Source: an uncultured Paracoccaceae bacterium (GTDB lineage Bacteria > Pseudomonadota > Alphaproteobacteria > Rhodobacterales > Rhodobacteraceae). Taken from it: a stretch of DNA of 64,000 nucleotides. Location of the stretch: positions 277,913 to 341,912 of the forward strand of contig CANLSM010000001.1 in the NCBI GenBank assembly GCA_947493745.1, in the 5' to 3' direction. The notes under the pieces are model-generated. The model searched no databases and had not been told where the DNA came from. It saw only the letters and a list, made by a program, of their open reading frames with translations. The position numbers were made by a program, and so were the translations under genes. Shown here piece after piece: positions 56,539 to 64,000 of this stretch; position 1 is the first letter of the stretch; each line of letters opens with the position of its first letter.

Positions 56539-58098
56539 ATGCTTAGAGTGACCTGCGCCCTCTGTGCGCTGCTTGTCGGCAATGCTGCCGCTGCCGAAAC
56601 GTTCAAATGGGCCTCCAGCACCGATCCTCAAACGATGGACCCGCATGCGGTGAACTCCGCGCCTGTCTTGGGATTTCTGAACAACGTCTATGAAGGTCTG
56701 GTCCGCCGCGGCAAGGACATGGCCATCGAGGGCGCGCTTGCTGAAAGCTGGGAGCCGATCGGCTCCGAGGGTTGGCGGTTCAACCTGCGCAAGGGTGTGA
56801 CGTTCCATGACGGATCCGAGTTTACCGCCGAGGACGTGATGTTCTCCTATCAGCGTGCCTCATCGGAGGCAGCCGATACCGCAAGCTGGTTCGCGCCGGT
56901 CTCGAGCGTGAGCATCATCGATGACTACACCATCGATTTCATCACCAGTGCCCCGAACCCGATCTTTCCCGACAGCATTGCCAATTTCATGATCATGGAT
57001 AAGGGCTGGGCCGAGGCGAACGGGGCCGAGCTTCCCGCCAAGGACGCCGAAAACCATGCGACGCTCAACACCAACGGCACCGGCGCATTTCAGCTGGTTG
57101 AGCGCCAGCCGGGACTGACCACAGTGCTTGAGCCGTTCGACGGCTGGTGGGGCGAGGTGGAGCATAACATCACCCGCGCGGAATTCACGCCGATCCAGAA
57201 CCCTGCAACAGCCGTGGCAGCCCTTCTGTCAGGTGATGTGGACATGATCGATCCGGTTCCCATTCAGGACAAGGCCCGCGTCGATCAACGGGACGGCGTC
57301 AAGGTGTTTGGAGGCATCGAGGCACGGGTCATCATGCTCGGCTTCCCGCATGCAGCCGACGCGCTGAAACACGGTTCCAACGCAGGCGATCCCAACCCGT
57401 TCAAGGATGTCCGGGTCCGCAAGGCGGTGGCGCATGCCATCAATGTCGATGCGATCCTGGCCACCATCATGCGCGGTGCGGCTGAGCCTGCCTCGCAACT
57501 GGTCAGCCCGGCGATGCGCGGCTATTCCAGCGATCTTGCTGCGCGCCCGGCCTTTGATGTCGAAGGTGCCAAGGCACTGTTGGCCGAGGCCGGTTATGCG
57601 GACGGTTTCTCCTTTGGGCTGAAATGCCCCAATGACCGCTATCTCAATGACGAATCCGTCTGTCAGGCGGTGGTTGGCATGCTGGCGCAAATCGGCGTGA
57701 CAGCCCAGCTTGATGCGATGCCGGTGCAGAACTACTGGCCCGAGCTTCGGGCCGACAATTACGACATGTACCTGCTCGGCTGGTCGCCCGGCACGTTCGA
57801 TGCTGAACACCCGATCCGCTTCCTCGCGCATACACCGGATGCGGAAAAGAAGCTCGGCTCCTGGAATTTCGGGGATTTCTCGAATGCCCGTGTTGATGAG
57901 CTTTTGCCGATGATCCAGTCCGAGATCGACGATGCAAAGCGTCAGGCGATGCTGGATGAAAGTGCCAAGATCCTGCAGGATGAGATGGCCTATGTGCCGC
58001 TTTATGTGCAGCCTCTGGTCTGGGGCGCGCAGGACAATATCGAACTGACGCAGCGCCCGGATAACTTCTTCATCCTGCGCTGGGTTACCGTAAACTAA
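56539..58098 (+). CDS. ABC transporter substrate-binding protein, dipeptide/oligopeptide type (SBP 2)
   Basis: This 519-aa SBP_bac_5 protein has a signal peptide (LRVTCALCALLVGNAAAA) and is clearly paralogous to SBP 1, sharing the blocks TMDPHAVNSAP, NLRKGVTFHDGSEFTAEDVMFS and NPATAVAALLSGDVDMI. It has no lipobox. GGAGGA precedes both GTG 56536 and ATG 56539; I prefer the ATG. It is followed by a second strong hairpin and then the permease genes. Ligand unknown; the two proteins may give the transporter two specificities. Confidence 0.93.
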   Translation: MLRVTCALCALLVGNAAAAETFKWASSTDPQTMDPHAVNSAPVLGFLNNVYEGLVRRGKDMAIEGALAESWEPIGSEGWRFNLRKGVTFHDGSEFTAEDVMFSYQRASSEAADTASWFAPVSSVSIIDDYTIDFITSAPNPIFPDSIANFMIMDKGWAEANGAELPAKDAENHATLNTNGTGAFQLVERQPGLTTVLEPFDGWWGEVEHNITRAEFTPIQNPATAVAALLSGDVDMIDPVPIQDKARVDQRDGVKVFGGIEARVIMLGFPHAADALKHGSNAGDPNPFKDVRVRKAVAHAINVDAILATIMRGAAEPASQLVSPAMRGYSSDLAARPAFDVEGAKALLAEAGYADGFSFGLKCPNDRYLNDESVCQAVVGMLAQIGVTAQLDAMPVQNYWPELRADNYDMYLLGWSPGTFDAEHPIRFLAHTPDAEKKLGSWNFGDFSNARVDELLPMIQSEIDDAKRQAMLDESAKILQDEMAYVPLYVQPLVWGAQDNIELTQRPDNFFILRWVTVN

Positions 58099-58111
58099 GT
58101 CACCAAATCCC

Positions 58112-58131
58112 GCCGCCCCGCCCGGGGCGGC
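58112..58131 (+). repeat. Stable intergenic hairpin after SBP 2 (no U-tract)
   Basis: GCCGCCCC (58112-58119) and GGGGCGGC (58124-58131) are perfect complements with a GCCC loop. No T-tract follows. As with the hairpin after SBP 1, it separates a binding-protein gene from the lower-dose downstream genes. Confidence 0.78.
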
Positions 58132-58148
58132 AGAAACGCAGGGGCGCC

Positions 58149-59126
58149 ATGCTCTCTTTCATTCTCCAACGGGTTTTCCAGTCCGGCATCGTGCTTTTGA
58201 TCGTCGGCCTTGTCGCCTTTTCCATGTTCCGCTTTGTCGGCGATCCGATCGACAACATGCTGGGGCAGGAGCGCACGGATGCGGATATCGAGCGGCTGCG
58301 TGATCAGCTTGGCCTCGATAAGCCCTTCGTTGTGCAGTACTACAAATTCCTCGAAGGGGCCGTGCAGGGCAATTTCGGCATCAGCTATCGGCAGGGCCGT
58401 CCAGTTTCGGAAATTCTGGTGGAGCGGGCACCGGCAACGCTGGAACTTGCAGCGGTCTCGGGCTTTCTGGCAATCTCCTTCGGCGTTGCCTTGGGTGTCT
58501 TCACGGCGATCCGACGAAACGGTATTGCGGCAAATGTGATCATGACGGTCTCTCTTATCGGGGTCTCGCTGCCGACATTTCTGATAGGGATACTGCTGAT
58601 CTACCTGTTCTCGGTGGAGCTTGGATGGCTCCCCAGTTTCGGGCGAGGCGAGACGGTGGAGGTGGGCGGCTGGCGTACCGGGTTCCTGACGGCCTCCGGC
58701 CTCAAGGCGCTGATCCTGCCGTCAATCACGCTCGGCCTCTACCAGATGACGCTGATCATGCGGCTCGTCCGTTCCGAGATGCTGGAGGTGCTGCGTGCCG
58801 ACTATATCCGCTTTGCCCGCGCCCGTGGCCTGCGCGAGAAAACCATCAACTTCCGCCATGCGCTGAAGAACACGCTGGTGCCGGTGATCACGGTGACCGG
58901 GCTTCAGCTTGGCGCGATCATCGCGTTCGCGATCATCACCGAGACGGTGTTCCAGTGGCCCGGCGTCGGCCTGCTTTTCATCAATGCGATCCAGTTTGTC
59001 GATATTCCGGTGATGGCGGCCTATCTTATGCTGATCTCGGTCATGTTCGTGGGCATCAACCTGATCGTTGACCTTCTCTACTTCGCAATTGACCCGCGCC
59101 TGCGGGCGGACAAGGCCACCGTATGA
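58149..59126 (+). CDS. ABC transporter permease, DppB type
   Basis: The 325-aa protein has about six transmembrane helices and the BPD_transp_1 pattern: FSMFRFVGDPIDNMLGQERT in the first periplasmic loop region, ATLELAAVSGFLAISFGVALGV, and the EAA-type loop RADYIRFARARGLREKTINFRHALKNTLVPVI that contacts the ATPase. It follows SBP 2 by 50 bp and overlaps the next permease start (ATGA). Confidence 0.94.
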   Translation: MLSFILQRVFQSGIVLLIVGLVAFSMFRFVGDPIDNMLGQERTDADIERLRDQLGLDKPFVVQYYKFLEGAVQGNFGISYRQGRPVSEILVERAPATLELAAVSGFLAISFGVALGVFTAIRRNGIAANVIMTVSLIGVSLPTFLIGILLIYLFSVELGWLPSFGRGETVEVGGWRTGFLTASGLKALILPSITLGLYQMTLIMRLVRSEMLEVLRADYIRFARARGLREKTINFRHALKNTLVPVITVTGLQLGAIIAFAIITETVFQWPGVGLLFINAIQFVDIPVMAAYLMLISVMFVGINLIVDLLYFAIDPRLRADKATV

Positions 59127-60028
59127 CCCAGTTCTGGAACTCGGATTTCATGTGGTCGTTCCGGCACGCGCCGGTCGCGATCGTGTCGTTCTGCGTAGTG
59201 GCCCTTCTGGTGTTCTGCGCGGTCTTCGCTCCGCTGATCGCACCCTTCGATCCGTTCGATCCATCAACGCTCAACCTGATGAACGGCTTCTCCAAACCGA
59301 TGGAGCCCAATGCGTTCACCGGTGACAGCTTCTGGCTCGGCACCGACGATCAGGGCCGTGATGTGTTCTCGACCATCCTATATGGCATGCGTATCTCGCT
59401 CTTTGTCGGCTTTGCGGCGGTGCTGTTCGCCATGGTGCTCGGCATCTCGCTGGGGCTGATCGCGGGCTATGTCGGCGGCTGGACCGAGACGATCATCATG
59501 CGCACAGCCGATGTGCAGTTGACCTTCCCGTCCATTCTGGTCGCCATGCTGATCTTCGGGATCGCCAAAGGTTTCACGCCCGTCGAGCTTCGCGACCAGA
59601 TGGCGATCTGGGTTCTGATCATCGCCATTGGGCTGAGCGACTGGGTGCAGTTCGCGCGTGTTGTTCGGGGTGCGGCTCTGGTCGAGAAGAACAAGGAATA
59701 CGTTCAGGCCGCACAACTCATCGGACGCTCGTCCTTTGCGATCATGCTGCGCCATATCCTGCCCAATGTGCTGTCCCCGGTTCTGGTGATCGCAACCATC
59801 AGTCTGGCGCTCGCGATCATCGCCGAGGCAACACTCAGCTTTCTGGGCGTCGGCGCACCACCGACCCAGCCCTCGCTCGGCACATTGATCCGCATCGGGC
59901 AGGGCTTCCTGTTCTCGGGCGAGTGGTGGATCCTGTTTTTCCCTGCGGTGACGCTTCTGACGCTGGCGCTCAGTGTCAACCTGCTGGGTGACTGGCTGCG
60001 CGATGCAATGAACCCGAGGCTGAAGTAA
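59123..60028 (+). CDS. ABC transporter permease, DppC type
   Basis: The 301-aa protein has the DppC N-terminal region (FRHAPVAIVSFCVVALLVFCAVFAPLIAPFDPFDPSTLNL), then LGTDDQGRDVFSTILYGMRISLFVGF and the cytoplasmic EAA loop KNKEYVQAAQLIGRSSFAIMLRHILPNVLSPVLV. About six helices. The start overlaps the previous gene by ATGA and the stop overlaps the ATPase start by one base (TAATG). Confidence 0.95.
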   Translation: MTQFWNSDFMWSFRHAPVAIVSFCVVALLVFCAVFAPLIAPFDPFDPSTLNLMNGFSKPMEPNAFTGDSFWLGTDDQGRDVFSTILYGMRISLFVGFAAVLFAMVLGISLGLIAGYVGGWTETIIMRTADVQLTFPSILVAMLIFGIAKGFTPVELRDQMAIWVLIIAIGLSDWVQFARVVRGAALVEKNKEYVQAAQLIGRSSFAIMLRHILPNVLSPVLVIATISLALAIIAEATLSFLGVGAPPTQPSLGTLIRIGQGFLFSGEWWILFFPAVTLLTLALSVNLLGDWLRDAMNPRLK

Positions 60029-61740
60029 TGGCGCTTTTGGAAATCTCCGATCTCGATGTCATCTTCCCGACCCGCCATGGCGATTTTCGCGCGGTCGATG
60101 CGGCTGATCTGAGCGTGGAGCCGGGTGAAATTCACGGGCTTGTGGGCGAGTCCGGTGCCGGGAAATCGACCATCGGGGCTGCGATCATGGGTCTGCTGGA
60201 CCCGCCGGGATACATCGCCGGTGGCGTTGTAAATTTCCGGAACGAGGCGATCTCGGGGCGCGACCGCAAGGGAATGCAGGCGCTGCGCGGCGCCAAGATC
60301 TCGATGATCTTTCAGGATCCTCTGACGTCCCTCAACCCGCTGTTCACGGTCGAGCAGCAGCTGGTCGAGACGATCCGCTATCATCTCGACCTGAGTGATA
60401 CAGCAGCCAAGGCGCGTGCGGTTGAACTTCTGACAAGGGTCGGTATCCCCGACCCCGAGACGCGGATCACCCATTACCCGCATCAGTTCTCGGGTGGTAT
60501 GCGGCAGCGAGTGGTCATCGCGCTCGCGCTCTGTTCCGAGCCGGATGTGATCATCGCCGATGAACCGACCACAGCACTGGACGTTTCCATTCAGGCGCAG
60601 ATCCTCGATCTGATCAAGGAGCTGGCCCGCGAGCGTCAGGTCGGCGTCATCCTGATCACCCATGACATGGGTGTGATTGCCGACACAACGGACCGTGTGA
60701 CGGTGATGTATCAGGGCCGGGTCGTTGAAAGCGGTACGACCGAGCAGGTCATGGGCCGCCCCGAACACCGCTATACCAAGTCGCTGATTGCCGCCGTCCC
60801 GCGCCCGACGGTCAAGCTGCACCGCTTCCCGCAGGTGGCCTATGACGGACGTGAGACGAAGTTCGAGATTGCCGATCTGTCCCGCAACTGGCCGCGCCCG
60901 GAACCCAGTGCGGACGGGCGGCTGATCCGGGTCGAAGGCGTGACCAAGAAGTTCCTCTCCCGCCGCTCCATCATCCCCGCCTGGCGCAAGTCCTTCACGG
61001 CGGTCGAGGACGTCTCCTTCGACATCCGCGATGGCGAGATTTTCGGCCTTGTCGGCGAAAGCGGCTCCGGCAAGTCGACCATCGCCCGGATGATCGCAAC
61101 GCTCTATCCGACAAATGGCGGCAGGATTTTCTTCGACGGCAAGGATGTAACGAACTTCGAGACGGCTGCGGATCTTGCGTCCTACCGTCGCGCCATCCAG
61201 ATGATCTTCCAGGACCCGTTCTCCAGCCTCAATCCGAGAATGCGGGTGCGCGATATCGTGGCTGAACCCGCCATTCATCACAAGCTGCTCCAGGGCGATG
61301 CGGTTCAGGCGCGTGTGAGTGAACTGCTTGACCGTGTCGGTCTGGGCCGCGAGGCCGGTCGCAAATACCCTCATGAGTTCTCGGGCGGTCAGCGGCAGCG
61401 CATCTCCATCGCCCGCGCATTGGCGACCCAGCCGAGGTTCCTGATCTGCGATGAACCGACCTCTGCGCTCGATGTCTCGATTCAGGCGCAGATCCTGAAC
61501 ATCCTGAAGGACCTGCAGGAGCATCTGGGCCTGACGATGCTCTTTATCTCCCACGACCTGCCGGTGGTGCGTCAGATGTGTACCCGCGTGGGTGTGATGA
61601 AACAGGGCAAACTGGTCGAGGTGCAGGAAACCGAGGCGCTCTTTGCAAACCCGCAGCACCCCTATACGCAGGAACTGCTATCGCTGATGCCGCGTCTCGA
61701 TGGGCTCTCGACCGAGGCGCTTGAGGACAAGATCGCCTAG
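60028..61740 (+). CDS. ABC transporter ATP-binding protein with two fused nucleotide-binding domains (DppD-DppF type)
   Basis: The 570-aa protein contains two complete ATPase domains. Domain 1 (about 1-270) has Walker A GESGAGKST at 40-48, signature FSGGMRQR and Walker B VIIADEPTT. Domain 2 (about 305-565) has GESGSGKST, FSGGQRQR and FLICDEPTS. Each ends with the oligopeptide-type C-terminal extension with HPYTxxL-like residues (HRYTKSLIAAVPRP and HPYTQELLSLMP). Both domains keep all catalytic residues. Its stop shares CTAG with the convergent SMP-30 gene. Confidence 0.95.
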   Translation: MALLEISDLDVIFPTRHGDFRAVDAADLSVEPGEIHGLVGESGAGKSTIGAAIMGLLDPPGYIAGGVVNFRNEAISGRDRKGMQALRGAKISMIFQDPLTSLNPLFTVEQQLVETIRYHLDLSDTAAKARAVELLTRVGIPDPETRITHYPHQFSGGMRQRVVIALALCSEPDVIIADEPTTALDVSIQAQILDLIKELARERQVGVILITHDMGVIADTTDRVTVMYQGRVVESGTTEQVMGRPEHRYTKSLIAAVPRPTVKLHRFPQVAYDGRETKFEIADLSRNWPRPEPSADGRLIRVEGVTKKFLSRRSIIPAWRKSFTAVEDVSFDIRDGEIFGLVGESGSGKSTIARMIATLYPTNGGRIFFDGKDVTNFETAADLASYRRAIQMIFQDPFSSLNPRMRVRDIVAEPAIHHKLLQGDAVQARVSELLDRVGLGREAGRKYPHEFSGGQRQRISIARALATQPRFLICDEPTSALDVSIQAQILNILKDLQEHLGLTMLFISHDLPVVRQMCTRVGVMKQGKLVEVQETEALFANPQHPYTQELLSLMPRLDGLSTEALEDKIA

Positions 61741-62606
61741 AGCCCGGCGAAGACGCCCTCGGGTATCCCATCAAACGGGATATCGACCGCAAAGAGCCCG
61801 CCCGAGAGTGGCGCCGCCTCAAGCTGCTCATCACTCATATCCACCCTTGCCGAGGTGATGAAAAGCCGCCGCATGTCAGTGCCGCCGATTGCGCAACAGG
61901 TCACTTGCGGACAGGGCAGAGAGACCTTGATGTCACGCACACCCTCAGGCGTGAAGCGCTGAACGGCCGACCCGTTCCAACCGGCGTTCCAGAGACCGCC
62001 TGCCGCATCGACGGTGGACCCGTCGGGGTGCCCTTCCTCATCGGTCAGTGTCGCGAAAACCCGACGGTCGGTGGGAATGCCGTCCTGATAGTCAAACGTC
62101 TCAATGTCATGGCCTGCGCTGTCTGCGAAATACATCCGCCCGCCGTCGGGCGAAAAAGCAATCGAATTGGCGCAGCCCACGCCCTCGATCACGGTCCCGA
62201 CGCCATCCGGCCCCAATGACCAGACCGGTGTGACAGGCTCCATGCTTGCCTCTTCGATCCCGCCGATTATGAACCGCCCCTGCCGGTCCAGCGCACCGTC
62301 ATTCATCCGGGTTGTCGGATGGTTCGGCATATATGCGGTGATCATCTCGCGCACGCCGGTGTCAGGATCCATCCAGCAGATCCCGTCCGCGAAACCTGCC
62401 AGAAACCGGCCCTCGGAGGTAAATGCAAAGGCGCAAAGCCGCTCTTCCAGCGCAATACTCCGCAGATCGCCACCATCCTGATCACAGGACCAGAGTCGGC
62501 TCTCCAGAATATCGGTCCAGAACACCCGCTGACGCTCAGCGTGCCACCTGACGCATTCGCCCAACTGGTTCTGGCAATCCACGAGCAGCCTTGCGCTGAA
62601 CTCCAT
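61737..62606 (-). CDS. SMP-30/gluconolactonase-like sugar lactonase
   Basis: The 289-aa protein is a six-bladed beta-propeller with the metal-binding residues of the SMP-30 family: Glu 17 (NQLGECVRW), MNDGALDRQGRF, CANSIAFSPDG and GHPDGSTVDAAGGLW. Family members hydrolyse sugar lactones (gluconolactone, arabinolactone, xylonolactone). I chose ATG 62606 (MEFSARLLVD), with GAAGGAGACC upstream, over the frame start at 62651. It converges on the ABC operon and may act on its imported substrate, which is inference only. Confidence 0.9.
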   Translation of the reverse strand: MEFSARLLVDCQNQLGECVRWHAERQRVFWTDILESRLWSCDQDGGDLRSIALEERLCAFAFTSEGRFLAGFADGICWMDPDTGVREMITAYMPNHPTTRMNDGALDRQGRFIIGGIEEASMEPVTPVWSLGPDGVGTVIEGVGCANSIAFSPDGGRMYFADSAGHDIETFDYQDGIPTDRRVFATLTDEEGHPDGSTVDAAGGLWNAGWNGSAVQRFTPEGVRDIKVSLPCPQVTCCAIGGTDMRRLFITSARVDMSDEQLEAAPLSGGLFAVDIPFDGIPEGVFAGL

Positions 62607-62686
62607 CAATCGGTCTCCTTCAAACCCGGGGCTTGCATGTCTTCTTGGCAAAAATATCTCTGCGCGAAGCGCATGAAGCTCTTTTG

Positions 62687-64000
62687 TCAGAACGCCCCGT
62701 CATAGGCGCGACGCCCGATCCGACAGGCCAGGATCGTGAAGCTGTCCCGGACAAGCGCGTCGGCCGCCTCACGTTTCAGCGTTTCCGCATCATCGATCCA
62801 GACACCATGCCCGCCCAGCGCCGCGGCCAGTCCGGGAAAGTCGGTCCCGCCGAAATCTACGCCCAGATTGGGCCTCTGGGTGCCGCGCTGCTTCATCTCG
62901 ATCAGGGCAAGGCTCTCATCGACCAGAACGGCGATGATCACCGGCAGCTTCTGATCCCGCAATGTCGCCAATTCACCCAACCCCATTTCAAGACCCGCGT
63001 CGCCGACAAAGGCGATCACGGGCGTATCGGGGCTGCCGAGCTTGTAGCCCGCAGCAATTGGCACCGAACAGGCCATGGTGCAAAGCGCGGTTGATTGCAG
63101 CATCATCCGTGCATCGGGGCACTGCCACATCTGGCTGAGCAGGATGCGGTGCGCGCCACTATCGGCAGTGATCACGGTCTCGGATGGGGCGATCTTGCGC
63201 AGAACGTCGAACACCTGCCCCGGCCCGAAGGCCTCGCCTGGCGTGAAACAGTCGATTAGCGCATCTCGCGCCGCCCTTGCCTCGTCATAGATCCAGCTCC
63301 GGCGCGGGATCAGCCCCTCACTCAGGGCCTCCAGAACCGGGGCGACCTGCCCGGGCAGAAGATGGGTCGGGTGATGCATGCCGTGCAGTCTTGGCACATC
63401 GGCAATCTCGATCACGGTCTGTTCGGCGTGGAAAGGTTCACGCCAGCCGACGCGCATTTCAATCGGATCGTAACCCAGAAGCAGAACACAATCGGACGAG
63501 CCGATCAGCGGCATGAAGATCTTGTCCGCCTTGGGCGACAGACCTGCGCCGCCGAGGCTCAAGGGATGGTTCTCGTCAAGCAGCCCCTTGCCCTTGTAGG
63601 TCGTGATGAGCGGCACCTGATGGGTCTCGCAAAACGTGCGGATCGCATCCGCCGCATCCTCGTTCACTGCATCCACTCCAGCGATGGCCAGCGGACGTTC
63701 GGCCTTGCCAATCGCGTCACGTGCGGATTGCAGAACCGCGTCGCGACGGGGAGTGCTGGCAGCAACCCGACAGGGCGCGCGATAGCCGATCTCCTTGGAG
63801 ACTGCCTCCGCCACCCCGATCGGCACATCAATATGTACCGGCCCCGGCTGACCGGATGTGGCAATCGCAAGCGCCTTGCCGATCATCGCGCCAACGGCCC
63901 CGGTCTCGGCCCGGAAACTCGCCTTCACAATCGGGCGCAGCATGGCCTGATGGTCGAAGACCTGATGCGTATAGGTTTCGGCCTCGGCCGCATCCACGCA
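62687..64000 (-). CDS. Acetolactate synthase-like thiamine diphosphate enzyme, N-terminus cut by window edge
   Basis: The frame stays open to the window edge, so only the last 438 residues are seen. They cover the end of the pyrimidine-binding domain, a central DHAP-synthase-like domain (ARDAIGKAERPLAIAGVDAVNEDAA) and the pyrophosphate-binding domain with FVGDAGLEMGLGELATL as the ThDP motif. They resemble IlvB-type and other 2-oxoacid-using enzymes (glyoxylate carboligase, sulfoacetaldehyde acetyltransferase), and which one is not resolved. No ilvN partner is adjacent. The catalytic glutamate lies outside the window. Confidence 0.85.
   Translation of the reverse strand, partial: CVDAAEAETYTHQVFDHQAMLRPIVKASFRAETGAVGAMIGKALAIATSGQPGPVHIDVPIGVAEAVSKEIGYRAPCRVAASTPRRDAVLQSARDAIGKAERPLAIAGVDAVNEDAADAIRTFCETHQVPLITTYKGKGLLDENHPLSLGGAGLSPKADKIFMPLIGSSDCVLLLGYDPIEMRVGWREPFHAEQTVIEIADVPRLHGMHHPTHLLPGQVAPVLEALSEGLIPRRSWIYDEARAARDALIDCFTPGEAFGPGQVFDVLRKIAPSETVITADSGAHRILLSQMWQCPDARMMLQSTALCTMACSVPIAAGYKLGSPDTPVIAFVGDAGLEMGLGELATLRDQKLPVIIAVLVDESLALIEMKQRGTQRPNLGVDFGGTDFPGLAAALGGHGVWIDDAETLKREAADALVRDSFTILACRIGRRAYDGAF

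Noticed and set aside
59704-61659. 651-aa minus-strand open frame
   Set aside because: Shadow of the permease end and double ATPase gene, produced by GC-rich third codon positions; no family motifs.

Overview
The window is a stretch of an alphaproteobacterial chromosome, most likely a marine member of the Rhodobacterales (Roseobacter/Rhodobacter group). The evidence is gene order and protein type: hemW-parB-parA-rsmG-mnmG-mnmE-rho-hemJ on one side and a dikinase regulator-maf-aroE-coaE-dnaQ-secB-fxsA-Tim44-Smr set on the other, a RegA/PrrA response regulator, a fused YlxR-L7Ae protein, a Rhodobacter-type porin and a fused sulfate adenylyltransferase/APS kinase. The species cannot be named from the sequence alone. 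No rRNA, tRNA, insertion sequence, prophage or CRISPR array was found; the DNA reads as ordinary vertically inherited chromosome.

Bases 1-18,000 are an origin-proximal core. The AT-rich gap at about 7,520-7,947 occupies the position of the replication origin in Caulobacter and relatives, and genes on each side are transcribed away from it. parA and parB lie about 6 kb away, with two perfect 16-bp parS palindromes in rsmG and at the start of mnmG. Right of the origin come coenzyme A, shikimate, proofreading and export genes, then hslU and hslV, split here by an oppositely oriented Tat-exported DM13 gene.

Bases 18,000-25,600 hold a chemoreceptor with a small membrane protein overlapping its start, then the rimP-nusA-ylxR-infB operon. 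Its leader carries what looks like an intrinsic terminator just before rimP. Bases 25,600-34,700 contain small and accessory genes (glycine-rich protein, acetyltransferase, RegA, DUF1801), a 44-codon gene with an exceptional ribosome-binding site, a flavoprotein, and the DUF3576-leuS-lptE-holA-GST run.

Bases 34,700-49,500 are rich in envelope genes: porin, nucleotide-sugar epimerase, sulfate activation enzyme, lipoprotein, tamA-tamB and a PAPS-type sulfotransferase with a companion of unknown function. Bases 49,500-54,800 contain a Crp-like regulator, an unknown protein, pyrE, pyrC and a phosphomannomutase. Bases 54,800-61,740 are a dipeptide/oligopeptide-type ABC transporter with two tandem binding proteins and a double ATPase. 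It is followed convergently by an SMP-30 lactonase-like gene and a thiamine-diphosphate enzyme cut by the window edge.

Two architectural themes recur. Most convergent gene pairs overlap at their stop codons, three of them by sharing a single CTAG. The intergenic regions carry several clean hairpins, some true terminators and some without a U-tract that more probably stabilise or process mRNA.
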